A stretch of DNA of 64,000 bases from an uncultured Photobacterium sp. (GCF_947502415.1 NZ_CANMZV010000001.1:248001-312000), one strand, 5' to 3'. Positions 1-9,335 are shown, counted from the first letter of the stretch. The notes: a model not told the origin generated them from the letters alone. Made by a program: numbers and translations.

Positions 1-1
1 C

Positions 2-1615
2 AATGTCATTGATAGCAACGGTACCTTTCAAGCGTCTAAAAACTTTGGCACCTATGGTGAAGAGGTGCTGACCACCTACCTAGGCTTTTATAATGCGAAT
101 GAGATTAGCGATGGGTTCAGTGGGGTGCCTTACGCAAGCTGTACTTCGACCATCAATGTAGAAACGCACCAAGTGTTGGGCTGTAAGCTCGAGTTAAGGC
201 GTAGCAGTGTTGTTAGTGGTCGCCTACTTGGCACTCTGATGCTAAACATAGTAGATGAAGATGGAGTGCCAGCAGTAGGCGCAGAAGTCTATCTAAATAA
301 TAAGCTAGTCGGTGTGACTGGTGATGTTTACCAAAACGGCTCCCTAAAGACCCATCAAGTTGCGGGTGATTATATTCTTAAGACAAAAAAAGCCGAGGCC
401 AGACATGAATCTAAGCTCCGTTTAGCACCATTAGAAGTACTAAATAAGTCGGTTAAGTTAGAAGTAGACAGTGCTAGTGGGGAATTTCACTTCGTAAATT
501 CCGGGCAAAGGATTAATTCAGGTGGGTTCGACGGTAAACCGACAATCGCTGATTTTAACAACGACGGACATTTAGATATCTTTGAGACCAAAATAGATCA
601 TAGTGGCTCAGATATTCTTTGGTTAAATGATGGCAAGGGCTCCTTTAATTCTTTCACCGAAATTAAGAAAGAGGAGTCCAGTAAAACATCTGCAGCAGGT
701 GATCTCAACGGCGATGGTTACCTTGATTTAATTGTTGGAGGCAAAAATTATCGACCACTTACAGTTTATACAAACGATGGCAATGGGAACTTTGAAGTCT
801 TTCACCAAATAAATACTCAAGCGGTTAAGCTTGCTCGTTTGGCTGACTTAAATGGCAGTGGTCATTTAGATTTGGTGACTGTCGATGAAAACCGAGATGG
901 TAAGATAAAAGTGTATCTCAATGATGGTTCATCAAAGTTTAGCTCATCTGCTGACATTATCTTAGCAAATCACGGGTGTTTGCGGGGACGAAACAGCATG
1001 GTCGAGAATGAAATTTCAGATATAGAGCTTGTTGATATCAACAACAATGGTAACTATGACCTGATATTTTCATGTCAAGAGACGGTGGTTAATAATGAAT
1101 CAATACTGAGAAGTAGCGGAATTTACTTTGGTAGTGGTGATGGTAACTTTACGCTCACTGACATACATTTTTCAGGCGCAGGTGCAGCAACTCTCACAAT
1201 CGGTGATTTAAATGGTAGTGGTTACAAGGATATTATACTTGGGAGTGTCGAATCCTCACGTTATAAAGGGGTAAATAAAGTATTCTGGAATAATGGTGAC
1301 AGCACCTTTTCTGAAGTTGAGTTGCCAGTTATGTTTAGCGGAAAAAAAGCCCGTTACTTTCAAATAGTAGACATGGATAAAGATGGATCTTTTGAGCTTG
1401 TAGGAAAGCAGTACGATAGTAAAAACTATCATTTTTATAAATTCAATCGGGATAGAGAGTTAACTGAACAAGGACAGCTAACAGTCCCAACAACAACTAG
1501 GACTGAAGACTTCTACATGGCCGATTTTAATGGCAATGGCAGAACTGATATCTTGGAAATATCTACTTTTGGTAGTACTCCATCGAACGTTTATTTCAAC
1601 ATGCTAGTAGACTAA
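2..1615 (+). CDS. FG-GAP/VCBS-repeat protein, 5' end outside window
   Basis: The frame is open to the left edge, so this is the C-terminal part of a longer protein; the GTG at 65 is only an internal codon. From about residue 180 it carries at least six short calcium-loop-like units of the form D-x-N-x-D/N-G-x-x-D (for example DFNNDGHLDI, DLNGDGYLDL, DLNGSGHLDL, DFNGNGRTDI), spaced about 45-60 residues apart. That is the signature of FG-GAP/VCBS beta-propeller repeats found in secreted adhesins, lyases and integrin-like proteins. The segment before the repeats (about residues 80-150) resembles a carboxypeptidase-regulatory or Ig-like fold. No signal peptide can be judged because the N terminus is missing. 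A strong terminator follows. Family assignment is firm; the biological role (surface binding, polymer degradation) is unknown. Confidence 0.8.
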   Translation, partial: NVIDSNGTFQASKNFGTYGEEVLTTYLGFYNANEISDGFSGVPYASCTSTINVETHQVLGCKLELRRSSVVSGRLLGTLMLNIVDEDGVPAVGAEVYLNNKLVGVTGDVYQNGSLKTHQVAGDYILKTKKAEARHESKLRLAPLEVLNKSVKLEVDSASGEFHFVNSGQRINSGGFDGKPTIADFNNDGHLDIFETKIDHSGSDILWLNDGKGSFNSFTEIKKEESSKTSAAGDLNGDGYLDLIVGGKNYRPLTVYTNDGNGNFEVFHQINTQAVKLARLADLNGSGHLDLVTVDENRDGKIKVYLNDGSSKFSSSADIILANHGCLRGRNSMVENEISDIELVDINNNGNYDLIFSCQETVVNNESILRSSGIYFGSGDGNFTLTDIHFSGAGAATLTIGDLNGSGYKDIILGSVESSRYKGVNKVFWNNGDSTFSEVELPVMFSGKKARYFQIVDMDKDGSFELVGKQYDSKNYHFYKFNRDRELTEQGQLTVPTTTRTEDFYMADFNGNGRTDILEISTFGSTPSNVYFNMLVD

Positions 1616-1647
1616 AATAGTCTAGGCAAAAAAGGCCATCATGGCTA

Positions 1648-1685
1648 ATGCCAGTCAGTTGAGCTGACTGGCATTTCTTTTTTTT
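1648..1685 (+). terminator. Rho-independent terminator of the FG-GAP gene
   Basis: An 11-bp perfect stem (1648-1658 with 1664-1674, core ATGCCAGTCAG) with a 5-nt loop is followed by a T-rich tract ending in eight T. The same GCCAGTC/GACTGGC stem core recurs in terminators near 21.77 kb and 59.34 kb. A run of nine G follows directly at 1686-1694. Confidence 0.85.
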
Positions 1686-1694
1686 GGGGGGGGG

Positions 1695-1950
1695 ATTTGC
1701 TAGTTTCTGAGTTTATCATTCCAGGCTAAGCTTAATCTTCTCACCGAGTGGGGTGTTGGCAACACGAGATGATAATCATGTGCACGTGTCGCCAGATGAT
1801 CGAATTACGCGTAAATAGATTTTATCTGCACCACTGGGTCTGGACACACTACTAAACGACTTTTCTATACTTTAAGTAATTTATGGACAGCTAAATTAGT
1901 AAAAGCACTAACTGTTTTTTTCCCTTCTTCTTAACAACTTTAGAGTAATC
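1695..1950. other. Intergenic, nothing recognised
   Basis: About 250 bp between the two convergent terminators. I see no ORF with a credible start and no RNA motif, only a short GTGTTG/CAACAC palindrome near 1751-1763. Confidence 0.5.
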
Positions 1951-1979
1951 AAAAAAGCGAACCAAAGGTTCGCCTTTTT
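1951..1979 (-). terminator. Rho-independent terminator of the glyA-gcvH-gcvP operon
   Basis: A 7-bp GC-rich stem (1957-1963 GCGAACC with 1967-1973 GGTTCGC) is flanked by A6 on the left and T5 on the right. It can end transcription in both directions and lies 39 bp past the gcvP stop. Confidence 0.8.
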
Positions 1980-2017
1980 AATATCAAGTCAGTTTCCAAC
2001 TTAGTTATTTGTAATCA

Positions 2018-4915
2018 TCAGTCCTCAACATAGTTCTCAATACCTGGGCAGGAGCAAACTAAGTTACGATCTCCAAACACGTTATCGACGCGGTTGACGG
2101 TTGGCCAATATTTGGCGTCTTTGGTTTGAGCTGAAGGGAAGCAGCCAAGTTCACGGCTGTAGCTGCGGTTCCATTCTGCTTCCATCAGATCTGCCTGAGT
2201 ATGCGGTGCATTTACCAATGGGTTGTCTTTCAAATCCCACGCGCCATTCTGAACTCGGGTGATTTCGTGGCGGATGGCAATCATCGCATTACAGAAGCGA
2301 TCCAGCTCGGCAATGTCTTCAGACTCTGTTGGTTCGATCATTAGGGTACCGGCAACAGGGAAAGACATAGTTGGAGCGTGGAAACCGTAGTCCATCAGGC
2401 GCTTGGCAACATCTTCCTCAGAAATGCCGGAGGCTTCCTTGATTGGGCGGATATCGATAATACACTCGTGGGCAATACGGCCATTGGTGCCGCGGTATAG
2501 CACAGGGTAGTGCGGACGCAGGCGTTCCATTACGTAGTTAGCATTCAGGATAGCCAGTTTGGTTGCTTCAGTCAGGCCTTGTTCTCCCATCATCGCAATG
2601 TAGGCGTAGGAAATAGGCAGGATAGAAGCTGAGCCTAGGTTAGCGGCTGAAACGGCGTATTGAGGTTGTTCGCTTTCCATATTTTCAACGTGACCCGGCA
2701 AGAACGGAGCTAGGTGAGATTTCACACCGATCGGGCCCATACCCGGACCACCGCCACCGTGCGGGATACAGAAGGTTTTATGCAGGTTCAAGTGAGAAAC
2801 ATCAGAGCCGATGAAACCTGGGCTGGTCAAGCCAACCTGAGCGTTCATGTTGGCACCGTCAAGATAAACCTGACCGCCGGCTTCGTGTACCAGCTCGCAC
2901 ACTTCCTGAACGGCTTCTTCATATACGCCGTGAGTTGACGGGTAGGTGATCATGATGCATGACAGGTTGTCGCGGTGTTTTTCTATTTTTGCTTTCAGGT
3001 CTTCAACATCAATGTTGCCTTGGTCGTCACAGCCAACAACGACCACTTTCATTGAAACCATTGCCGCAGATGCCGGGTTAGTGCCATGCGCCGAGCTTGG
3101 GATTAAACATACGTTACGGTGTGACTCATCATTGGACTCGTGGTAGCGCTGGATGGCAATCAGACCAGCATATTCACCCTGAGCGCCGGAGTTAGGCTGT
3201 AGCGACATTGCGTCGTAGCCCGTAACAGTACACAGCATTTCAGAGAATTTATCGGCCAGCTCGACATAGCCTTTGGCTTGGTCGATAGGGGCGAATGGGT
3301 GTAATGCACCAAACTCCGGCCAAGTGACCGGGATCATCTCGGCGGCAGCGTTAAGTTTCATGGTACAGCTGCCCAGCGGGATCATGCCGTGGGTTAGCGA
3401 GTAGTCTTTGTTTTCCAGTTTCTTCATGTAACGCATCATCTGCGTTTCGCTGTGGTACTGGTTGAAGACTGGATGAGTCAGGTATGGACTGGTACGGCGG
3501 CAGCTTTCAGGGATGGCGGCATACTCGTCGCTGGCGATATCTGCGGTGAACATCGATGCTTTCAGATCGTTACCGCTAAATAGCTCTAGAAGTTCTTCGA
3601 CATCATCAACCTTGGTTGTTTCATCAATGCTGATCCCTAGTTGTTCAGCTTGGCTGTCGGCAGCAGGGTATTTACGCAGGTTAATACCGGCATCCAGGGC
3701 TTTACTGTAAAACTCATTGGTTTTCTTGCCGGTGTTTAAGGTCAGGGTATCGAAGAAAGTGTCGTTGTCCAGCTCTATGCCTGAGTTGCGCAGCCCGGTC
3801 GCCAGTATTGCCGTAAGGTGGTGGACACGGCGTCCGATTTTTCGAAGGCCTTCAGGACCGTGGTAAAGGGCATAGAATGTAGCCATGTTTGCCAGCAGAG
3901 CTTGTGCCGTACAGATATTCGAAGTGGCTTTTTCACGGCGGATATGCTGCTCGCGTGTTTGCATTGCCATGCGAAGCGCCTGGTTCTCTTTTGAATCTTT
4001 TGATACGCCGATAACACGGCCAGGCATGGTGCGCTTGTGTTTGTCTTTGGTGGCCATAAAGCCGGCGTGTGGGCCACCGAAGCCCATAGGTACGCCGAAA
4101 CGCTGGGCACTACCGATTACCACATCGGCATCCATTTCGCCGGGTGATTTCAGCAAGGTAAGAGTCAGTAGATCGGAAGCGACAGCGACCAGAGCTTTCT
4201 TGTTGTGTGCTTGCTCGATGATGTCGGTAAGATCGACGATATTACCTGTTGTTCCCGGATATTGAACCAGTGCACCAAATACGTCGTGGTTATCCAGCTC
4301 GTCGATAGCGCCTGTGATGATTTCAATGCCGATATAACCTGCACGGGTGCGTACAACGTCAATCGTTTGTGGGTGCAGGTCGTTAGAGATAAAGAAGGCT
4401 TTGCTCTTGTTTTTGCTTGCTCGCTGGCACAAGGTCATGGCTTCGGCTGCGGCTGTGGCTTCGTCAAGCAGTGATGCGTTAGCCAGCTCCATGCCGGTCA
4501 GATCCATGATCATCTGCTGATAGTTGAGCAGGGATTCAAGGCGGCCCTGGGAAATTTCAGGCTGATATGGTGTATAAGCCGTGTACCACCCCGGATTTTC
4601 TAATACGTTACGCAAAATAACGTTAGGGGTATAGGTGTTGTAGTAACCCTGACCGATAAAGCTGCGGTTAATTGTGTTCTTGCCGGCGATTGCTTTTAAT
4701 GCTGTCAGCATTTCCGCTTCGCTTTGCGGCTGGTCTAGCTTCATGGGCTCCGGCAGACGAATTGCCGCCGGAACGGTTTCTTTAATCAGCTGGTCGACGC
4801 TTGCTACGCCGATGGTTTCCAGCATGATTTTTTGTTGTGCTGAATCCGGGCCATTATGACGACCTGCAAATTCCTTATCGTCACTTAATGCATTTAGAAG
4901 AGTCATGTCGGTCAT
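2018..4915 (-). CDS. gcvP: Glycine dehydrogenase (decarboxylating), P protein
   Basis: P protein of the cytoplasmic glycine cleavage system: PLP-dependent decarboxylation of glycine and transfer of the aminomethyl group to lipoyl-GcvH. At 965 residues it has the full length of the homodimeric type, with two homologous halves. The PLP-binding lysine is K713 in [15 protein letters not shown], followed by the usual glycine-rich loop. The N-terminal FAGRHNGPD and the [10 protein letters not shown] motif are also typical. The start at 4915 is supported by AGGAA about 6 nt upstream; a second in-frame ATG lies three codons inside. It is last in a leftward glyA-gcvH-gcvP run, 128 bp after gcvH, with a perfect 10-bp hairpin in that gap. 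It is followed by a terminator. Confidence 0.98.
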   Translation of the reverse strand: MTDMTLLNALSDDKEFAGRHNGPDSAQQKIMLETIGVASVDQLIKETVPAAIRLPEPMKLDQPQSEAEMLTALKAIAGKNTINRSFIGQGYYNTYTPNVILRNVLENPGWYTAYTPYQPEISQGRLESLLNYQQMIMDLTGMELANASLLDEATAAAEAMTLCQRASKNKSKAFFISNDLHPQTIDVVRTRAGYIGIEIITGAIDELDNHDVFGALVQYPGTTGNIVDLTDIIEQAHNKKALVAVASDLLTLTLLKSPGEMDADVVIGSAQRFGVPMGFGGPHAGFMATKDKHKRTMPGRVIGVSKDSKENQALRMAMQTREQHIRREKATSNICTAQALLANMATFYALYHGPEGLRKIGRRVHHLTAILATGLRNSGIELDNDTFFDTLTLNTGKKTNEFYSKALDAGINLRKYPAADSQAEQLGISIDETTKVDDVEELLELFSGNDLKASMFTADIASDEYAAIPESCRRTSPYLTHPVFNQYHSETQMMRYMKKLENKDYSLTHGMIPLGSCTMKLNAAAEMIPVTWPEFGALHPFAPIDQAKGYVELADKFSEMLCTVTGYDAMSLQPNSGAQGEYAGLIAIQRYHESNDESHRNVCLIPSSAHGTNPASAAMVSMKVVVVGCDDQGNIDVEDLKAKIEKHRDNLSCIMITYPSTHGVYEEAVQEVCELVHEAGGQVYLDGANMNAQVGLTSPGFIGSDVSHLNLHKTFCIPHGGGGPGMGPIGVKSHLAPFLPGHVENMESEQPQYAVSAANLGSASILPISYAYIAMMGEQGLTEATKLAILNANYVMERLRPHYPVLYRGTNGRIAHECIIDIRPIKEASGISEEDVAKRLMDYGFHAPTMSFPVAGTLMIEPTESEDIAELDRFCNAMIAIRHEITRVQNGAWDLKDNPLVNAPHTQADLMEAEWNRSYSRELGCFPSAQTKDAKYWPTVNRVDNVFGDRNLVCSCPGIENYVED

Positions 4916-4993
4916 GGTTCTTTCCTGAACAGTTACTACCTATTACCTGTGAGCATGAGGTAAATTATGGGAATCATCGAAACAACTGAAAAT

Positions 4994-5034
4994 GGCTTTT
5001 AGGCGTTGGATTTATGCCTGTATACCTAAAAGCC
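4994..5034 (-). other. Hairpin in the gcvH-gcvP spacer
   Basis: A perfect 10-bp inverted repeat (GGCTTTTAGG at 4994-5003, CCTAAAAGCC at 5025-5034) has a 21-nt loop. It starts 10 nt past the gcvH stop and has no T-tract, so it looks like an mRNA-stability or processing element rather than a terminator. Function is inferred only from position. Confidence 0.5.
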
Positions 5035-5043
5035 AACGTTCGA

Positions 5044-5424
5044 TTAGTCTTCGTCGAGAGTTGCTAGGTATTTCTCGCCGTCGATAAGCGTGCTTAGCTC
5101 TTCAACATCAGCAAGTTTGATTTTAGCAATCCAGCCACCTTCATAAGGTTCTTCGTTAACCAGCTCCGGGCTTTCTTCCAGCTCTTCGTTTACTTCAATG
5201 ATTTCGCCGGTAACCGGGGCATAAAGGTCAGAGGCCGCTTTTACCGATTCGACAAGAGAGAAGGTCTCACCTGCTTCGGTTGAATCACCGACTTCCGGCA
5301 GATCTACGAATACAACATCACCAAGCAGGCCCTGAGCGTGGTCTGAGATCCCCATGGTGATTGTGCCGTCACCGTTATTGCGTACCCACTCGTGGCTTTT
5401 AGTGAACTTCAATGTATTTTCCAT
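5044..5424 (-). CDS. gcvH: Glycine cleavage system H protein
   Basis: Lipoyl-carrier protein that shuttles the aminomethyl group between GcvP and GcvT and is reoxidised by dihydrolipoamide dehydrogenase. It has 126 residues, close to the usual 127-130. The lipoylated lysine is K62 in the conserved [18 protein letters not shown] context. The HEWV motif near residue 11 and the terminal YLATLDED are typical. The start has a strong AAGGAG six bases upstream. It lies between glyA (131 bp upstream, with a 7-bp GGCCCGG hairpin between) and gcvP, so the three are probably co-transcribed. Confidence 0.98.
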   Translation of the reverse strand: MENTLKFTKSHEWVRNNGDGTITMGISDHAQGLLGDVVFVDLPEVGDSTEAGETFSLVESVKAASDLYAPVTGEIIEVNEELEESPELVNEEPYEGGWIAKIKLADVEELSTLIDGEKYLATLDED

Positions 5425-5474
5425 TTATAACTCCTTGCGCAATGTTTCCGCAGATATCGTTTGCTTTTTCTATA

Positions 5475-5498
5475 GGCCCGGCAGAGAAATACCGGGCC
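5475..5498 (-). other. GC-rich hairpin in the glyA-gcvH spacer
   Basis: A 7-bp perfect stem GGCCCGG/CCGGGCC (5475-5481 with 5492-5498) has a 10-nt loop. Read leftward it is followed by a short pyrimidine/A-rich stretch but no proper T-tract. It is possibly a partial attenuator or an RNA-processing site that sets the glyA:gcvHP ratio (inference). Confidence 0.45.
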
Positions 5499-5555
5499 GC
5501 TGATTGTTATTACTGGGTATCGACGATGGGCTTCTGAATCGGCGATCATGACGAT

Positions 5556-6851
5556 TTAGTGATAGAGCGGGAAGCGGCCGCAAAGCTTCTGAACTTGCTG
5601 TTTTACTCGCTTCTCAACGTCGCTGTTGTCTTTCGGGTTAGCGACCAGCCCGTCCAGAACATCACCAATCCATTCACCGATTTGCTTGAATTCATCAGCC
5701 CCGAAGCCGCGGCTGGTACCGGCCGGTGTGCCCAGTCGGATACCTGATGTTACCATCGGCTTTTCAGGATTGAATGGGATGCCGTTCTTGTTACAGGTAA
5801 TGCCCGCACGTTCCAGAGCTTCTTCAGCCTGGTTACCTTTCAAACCTTTAGGACGAAGGTCAACAAGCATGAGGTGGGTGTCTGTTCCGTCGGTAACGAT
5901 GTCACATCCATGAGCTTGCAGGACTTCGGCAAGAACTTTCGCATTGCTGATCACATTTTTTATATAGAGCTTGAACTCAGGTTCCAGTGCTTCACCAAGG
6001 GCAACGGCCTTACCGGCGATAACATGTATTAGCGGATCGCCTTGCAGGCCTGGGAATACGGCTGAATTGATTTTCTTGTTGATGTCTTCGTGGTTGGTCA
6101 GGATCATGCCGCTACGAGGTCCACGTAGGGTTTTGTGGGTGGTTGTGGTAATAACGTGGGCATGAGAAATTGGGCTAGGGTGTTCGCCTGCGGCAATCAG
6201 CCCGGCGATGTGTGCCATGTCGACCATCAGGTACGCACCGACTTCGTCGGCAATGGCGCGGAATTTAGCAAAATCAATTTTACGCGGAATAGCAGAGCCA
6301 CCAGCAATGATCATTTTAGGCTGGCTTTCGATAGCAAGCTCTCGAACCTGATCGTAATTAATTTCACAGCTATCATTGTCAATACCATATTGGACAGCGT
6401 TGAACCATTTACCTGAAAGGGCGGGGCGGGCACCGTGGGTGAGGTGGCCACCGGCATCCAGCGACATACCAAGAATGGTGTCGTCCGGCTGGAGGAGGGC
6501 AAGCATTACCGCGCCATTGGCCTGAGCTCCAGAGTGCGGCTGAACATTGACGTACTCACATTGGAAAAGCTGTTTAGCTCGGGCGATGGCAATTCTTTCT
6601 ACCTCGTCCACATGTTCACAGCCACCGTAGTAGCGACGACCGGCGTAGCCTTCGGCATATTTGTTTGTCAAACAGCTCCCCTGAGCTTGCATAACCGCTT
6701 TAGATACGATGTTTTCGGATGCAATTAGTTCGATTTGCTGGTTCTGGCGGTTGAGATCCGCCGCGATACCTGCGTTAACAGCCCCGTCCACCTGAGCAAG
6801 ATCAGTGGAAAAGAACATCTCTAAGTCATGGTTTTGGTATGAAGCTTTCAT
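5556..6851 (-). CDS. glyA: Serine hydroxymethyltransferase
   Basis: PLP enzyme interconverting serine + THF with glycine + 5,10-methylene-THF. It supplies or consumes the one-carbon unit made by the adjacent glycine cleavage system. 431 residues. The PLP lysine is K240 in [30 protein letters not shown] and [15 protein letters not shown] are hallmark motifs. The N terminus is about 15 residues longer than E. coli GlyA and the C terminus is divergent, so this is likely the second, gcv-linked vibrio paralogue, with a housekeeping glyA elsewhere (inference). The start has GAGGA about 10 nt upstream. It is first gene of the leftward operon, with a candidate promoter at 6999-7027. Confidence 0.97.
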   Translation of the reverse strand: MKASYQNHDLEMFFSTDLAQVDGAVNAGIAADLNRQNQQIELIASENIVSKAVMQAQGSCLTNKYAEGYAGRRYYGGCEHVDEVERIAIARAKQLFQCEYVNVQPHSGAQANGAVMLALLQPDDTILGMSLDAGGHLTHGARPALSGKWFNAVQYGIDNDSCEINYDQVRELAIESQPKMIIAGGSAIPRKIDFAKFRAIADEVGAYLMVDMAHIAGLIAAGEHPSPISHAHVITTTTHKTLRGPRSGMILTNHEDINKKINSAVFPGLQGDPLIHVIAGKAVALGEALEPEFKLYIKNVISNAKVLAEVLQAHGCDIVTDGTDTHLMLVDLRPKGLKGNQAEEALERAGITCNKNGIPFNPEKPMVTSGIRLGTPAGTSRGFGADEFKQIGEWIGDVLDGLVANPKDNSDVEKRVKQQVQKLCGRFPLYH

Positions 6852-6965
6852 TTCACGTTATCCTCAAGTCGCGCCCCAGGTAGCGGATTCCTTTTTCCAG
6901 AGCTGTTGCGTGTTTTTTTATGGATAATGCTTGCAGTTTAATGTTAGGTGTTGAGCCTGATATGC

Positions 6966-7027
6966 GCGTAACTTCCTTTGCATGCCTAACAATTGCGTAA
7001 CATACCTTTCTATAGATAGCCGATCAA
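6966..7027 (-). promoter_or_regulatory. Candidate glyA-gcvHP promoter with direct repeats
   Basis: Read leftward there is TTGATC (7022-7027) and TATGTT (6999-7004) with an exact 17-bp spacer, a plausible sigma-70 promoter. Two copies of GCGTAAC followed by (A/T)(A/T)(A)CCTTT lie at 6966-6979 and 6995-7008, 29 bp apart; the second overlaps the -10. This suggests a regulator-binding pair. A TTCCA-N4-TGGAA palindrome lies just upstream at 7036-7049. All is inferred from sequence. Confidence 0.4.
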
Positions 7028-7300
7028 ACATAAATTTCCAATAGTGGAACATCGTCTACTTTAAGCTCGGTAATTTTGGGCAAACGATTGTGTTGTGGCA
7101 TTTTATTTTATTGCCCAAGGGATGTTTTTTGTTCGAATTGTGGTTTTGAATGGCGGTTGCTGGATGGTTAAAATTGTAAGCTAATTCAGTGATATTAAGG
7201 GGGGGATAATAGTTTTGGGATTTTTTTCTTATTGGTGAATAGAGTGTGCTGCAAACCAAATTTATGACTAAAATCTGGTTGAAGAGTAACCGGATTTTAT
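7028..7300. other. Central part of the glyA/regulator divergent region
   Basis: AT-rich non-coding DNA of the 575-bp divergent region. It contains the TTCCA/TGGAA palindrome at 7036-7049 and a seven-G run near 7199. I searched for the glycine riboswitch core here on both strands and do not see it. Confidence 0.45.
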
Positions 7301-7303
7301 GAT

Positions 7304-7366
7304 GTTTCCTTTTGGAAACTTTGTTTCAAATATGACGTATCGGTCATACTTTTTGATTCGTATGAC
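7304..7366 (+). promoter_or_regulatory. Candidate operator cluster before the XRE-cupin gene
   Basis: There is a perfect palindrome GTTTCC-TTTT-GGAAAC at 7304-7319, overlapping GAAAC-TTT-GTTTC (7315-7327). It is followed by a second perfect palindrome TATGAC-GTATCG-GTCATA at 7331-7348 and a third TATGAC at 7361-7366. A further GTTTCC half-site sits at 7373-7378. The GAAACTTTGTTT 12-mer at 7315-7326 is repeated exactly upstream of gcvT (8123-8134). Autoregulation by the downstream XRE-cupin protein is the simplest reading. Confidence 0.5.
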
Positions 7367-7426
7367 TTTTGAGTTTCCTATTGGCTATGCCAGAATGAAG
7401 GAACTGAAGTACCAGGGAGAGGTGTA

Positions 7427-8062
7427 ATGAGCGACGAACAACAAGTTGATATTTATCCATCGATGACAGTTGAAAGAGAGCGTGAATCCGAGAAGGCAGA
7501 GAAAATCGAGCCTTTACAACTGGGTAAAAGACTTAAGGAAATACGGGTTGCTCATGGTCTTACACTTGAAGAGGCGAGTAAGCGAACCGGTCTGGCACGC
7601 TCAACATTATCTAAGATTGAAAACGAACAAATTTCCCCGACGTTCCAGGCCATGCAGAAATTAGCTGGTGGCTTAGAGATTGATATACCACAACTTTTTG
7701 CCCCGCCTAAGCAGATTAGAGCAACAGGTCGACGAGATATCACACGGCTCGATCAGGGTAAGCCGCACCCAACAACCACTTATGAACATGAGCTGTTAGC
7801 AATTCAGTTGACTAATAAAAAGATGATGCCGTTCAAATCTCGGGTGCGGGCTCGCCAGTTTGAAGACTATTCGGATTGGATCCGTCATGACGGTGAAGAG
7901 TTCATGTTGGTGCTATCTGGTGAGATCACTTTCTATTCAGAGTTTTACGAACCAGTAAATCTTTGCGAAGGTGATTCGGTCTATTACGATGCCACAATGG
8001 GCCATATGTTAATTTCGGTCAGTGTTGAAGATGCTCATATACTTTGGGTTACGGCGTCGTAA
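7427..8062 (+). CDS. XRE-family regulator with C-terminal cupin domain
   Basis: 211 residues. Residues about 29-85 form a lambda-repressor-type helix-turn-helix (LGKRLKEIRVAHGLTLEEAS ... GLARSTLSKIENEQISPTF). Residues about 120-205 form a cupin-2 beta-barrel sensor (HDGEEFMLVLSGEITFYSE, then EGDSVYYDATMGHML). This SinR-like XRE-cupin architecture typically senses a small metabolite and represses or activates a neighbouring catabolic operon. Placed between the divergent glyA-gcvHP operon and gcvT, it is the likely glycine-pathway regulator (inference). A strong GGGAGAGG precedes the ATG. The ligand is unknown; glycine or serine would be the first guess. Confidence 0.88.
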   Translation: MSDEQQVDIYPSMTVERERESEKAEKIEPLQLGKRLKEIRVAHGLTLEEASKRTGLARSTLSKIENEQISPTFQAMQKLAGGLEIDIPQLFAPPKQIRATGRRDITRLDQGKPHPTTTYEHELLAIQLTNKKMMPFKSRVRARQFEDYSDWIRHDGEEFMLVLSGEITFYSEFYEPVNLCEGDSVYYDATMGHMLISVSVEDAHILWVTAS

Positions 8063-8122
8063 CTGTTGGTATAAATTTCCTTTTAACTAAAATTATGCGA
8101 TGTAGCACGATTTGATCAATAA

Positions 8123-8146
8123 GAAACTTTGTTTACTATAGGAAAC
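8123..8146 (+). promoter_or_regulatory. Candidate XRE-cupin operator before gcvT
   Basis: GAAACTTTGTTT (8123-8134) is an exact copy of the 12-mer before the regulator gene. It runs into GTTTAC-TATA-GGAAAC (8131-8146), the same 6-4-6 palindrome as 7304-7319 with one mismatch. The shared spacing and bases make a common regulator likely. Confidence 0.5.
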
Positions 8147-8216
8147 TGGCTGTAGCATAGTTGCAACAAGTTAAATGGAAAGTAGCCGCAGCCCGCAGTT
8201 GATGGAGTATAAACAT

Positions 8217-9335
8217 ATGTCTCAAGAACTACAGGTAACACCTCTGCACGCACTTCATGTTGAGATGGGCGCAAAAATGGTTCCTTTTGCTGGCTATGAT
8301 ATGCCTGTCCAATATGCATTGGGTGTTCGTAAGGAGCACATTCATTGCCGAGAGGCCGCTGGCTTGTTTGATGTGTCGCATATGGGGCAGCTTCGTCTCC
8401 ATGGTGTGAATGCAGCAAAAGCATTGGAAGCTTTAGTTCCGGTAGACATTATCGACCTACCTGCCGGAAAACAGCGTTATGCCTTCTTTACTAATGAGCA
8501 GGGTGGAATTTTGGATGATCTCATGGTTACCAATTTGGGTGATCATTTGTTCGTTGTTGTAAATGCGGCATGCAAAGAGAAGGACATTGCCCATATTAAG
8601 GCACATTTGCCTGACGATGTTGAGCTGGAGCTGATTGAAGACCGTGCCTTGTTGGCACTGCAGGGGCCAAAAGCTGCCGAGGTGTTAGCTCGTTTGAATC
8701 CGTCCGTGAGCGATATGGTCTTTATGGATGCCGCTAAGGTTGAATTGTTAGGCGTTGAGTGTTTGGTGAGCCGTTCAGGTTATACCGGTGAAGATGGTTA
8801 CGAGATTTCAGTTCCGTCGGATAAAGCCGAGACACTGGCTCGCGAATTACTTTCACAGGTTGAAGTTGAGTGGATTGGCCTCGGAGCCCGTGACTCGCTG
8901 CGTCTTGAGTGTGGCCTGTGCCTGTATGGACATGATATCGATACCACGTCAACGCCTGTAGAAGCCAGCCTTCTGTGGGGGATCAGCAAGCCTCGTCGTG
9001 CTGATGGTGAACGGGCTGGTGGTTTTCCTGGGGCTGAGATTATTCTTGAGCAAATTAAAACTAAAGATGTTGCCCGCAAGCGTGTGGGCTTGATTGGCCA
9101 GACTAAGGCGCCTGTTCGAGAAGGCAGCAAGCTGTTCGATGCTGATGATAATGAAATTGGCATTGTTACCAGTGGTATGTTTGGGCCGACAAAGGGTGTG
9201 CCTGTTGCGATGGCATATGTCAAAACGGATTTAGCTCAGCTAGGAACAGAAATTTTTGCGGAAGTTCGCGGTAAGAAGCTGCCAATGACAGTCGAGAAGA
9301 TGCCGTTTGTACCGCAGAACTATTACCGGGGCTAA
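8217..9335 (+). CDS. gcvT: Aminomethyltransferase, glycine cleavage T protein
   Basis: THF-dependent T protein that releases ammonia from the aminomethyl-lipoyl intermediate and forms 5,10-methylene-THF. 372 residues from the ATG at 8217, which has GGAG nine bases upstream; an upstream in-frame ATG at 8175 lacks a ribosome site. Family motifs visible are PLHALHVEMGAKMVPFAGYD near the N terminus, FDVSHMGQ, the SRSGYTGEDGYEIS folate-site motif, and LGARDSLRLECGLCLYGHD. It is transcribed away from gcvPH-glyA, downstream of the XRE-cupin gene, with its own candidate operator and terminator. No dihydrolipoamide dehydrogenase (L protein) is nearby. Confidence 0.97.
   Translation: MSQELQVTPLHALHVEMGAKMVPFAGYDMPVQYALGVRKEHIHCREAAGLFDVSHMGQLRLHGVNAAKALEALVPVDIIDLPAGKQRYAFFTNEQGGILDDLMVTNLGDHLFVVVNAACKEKDIAHIKAHLPDDVELELIEDRALLALQGPKAAEVLARLNPSVSDMVFMDAAKVELLGVECLVSRSGYTGEDGYEISVPSDKAETLARELLSQVEVEWIGLGARDSLRLECGLCLYGHDIDTTSTPVEASLLWGISKPRRADGERAGGFPGAEIILEQIKTKDVARKRVGLIGQTKAPVREGSKLFDADDNEIGIVTSGMFGPTKGVPVAMAYVKTDLAQLGTEIFAEVRGKKLPMTVEKMPFVPQNYYRG

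Noticed and set aside
7056..7259. 67-codon minus-strand frame in the glyA/regulator divergent region
   Set aside because: No ribosome site, no protein-like pattern, lies across candidate regulatory elements.
6852..8216. Glycine riboswitch
   Set aside because: Conserved tandem-aptamer cores were not seen on either strand by eye; palindromic protein operators were found instead.
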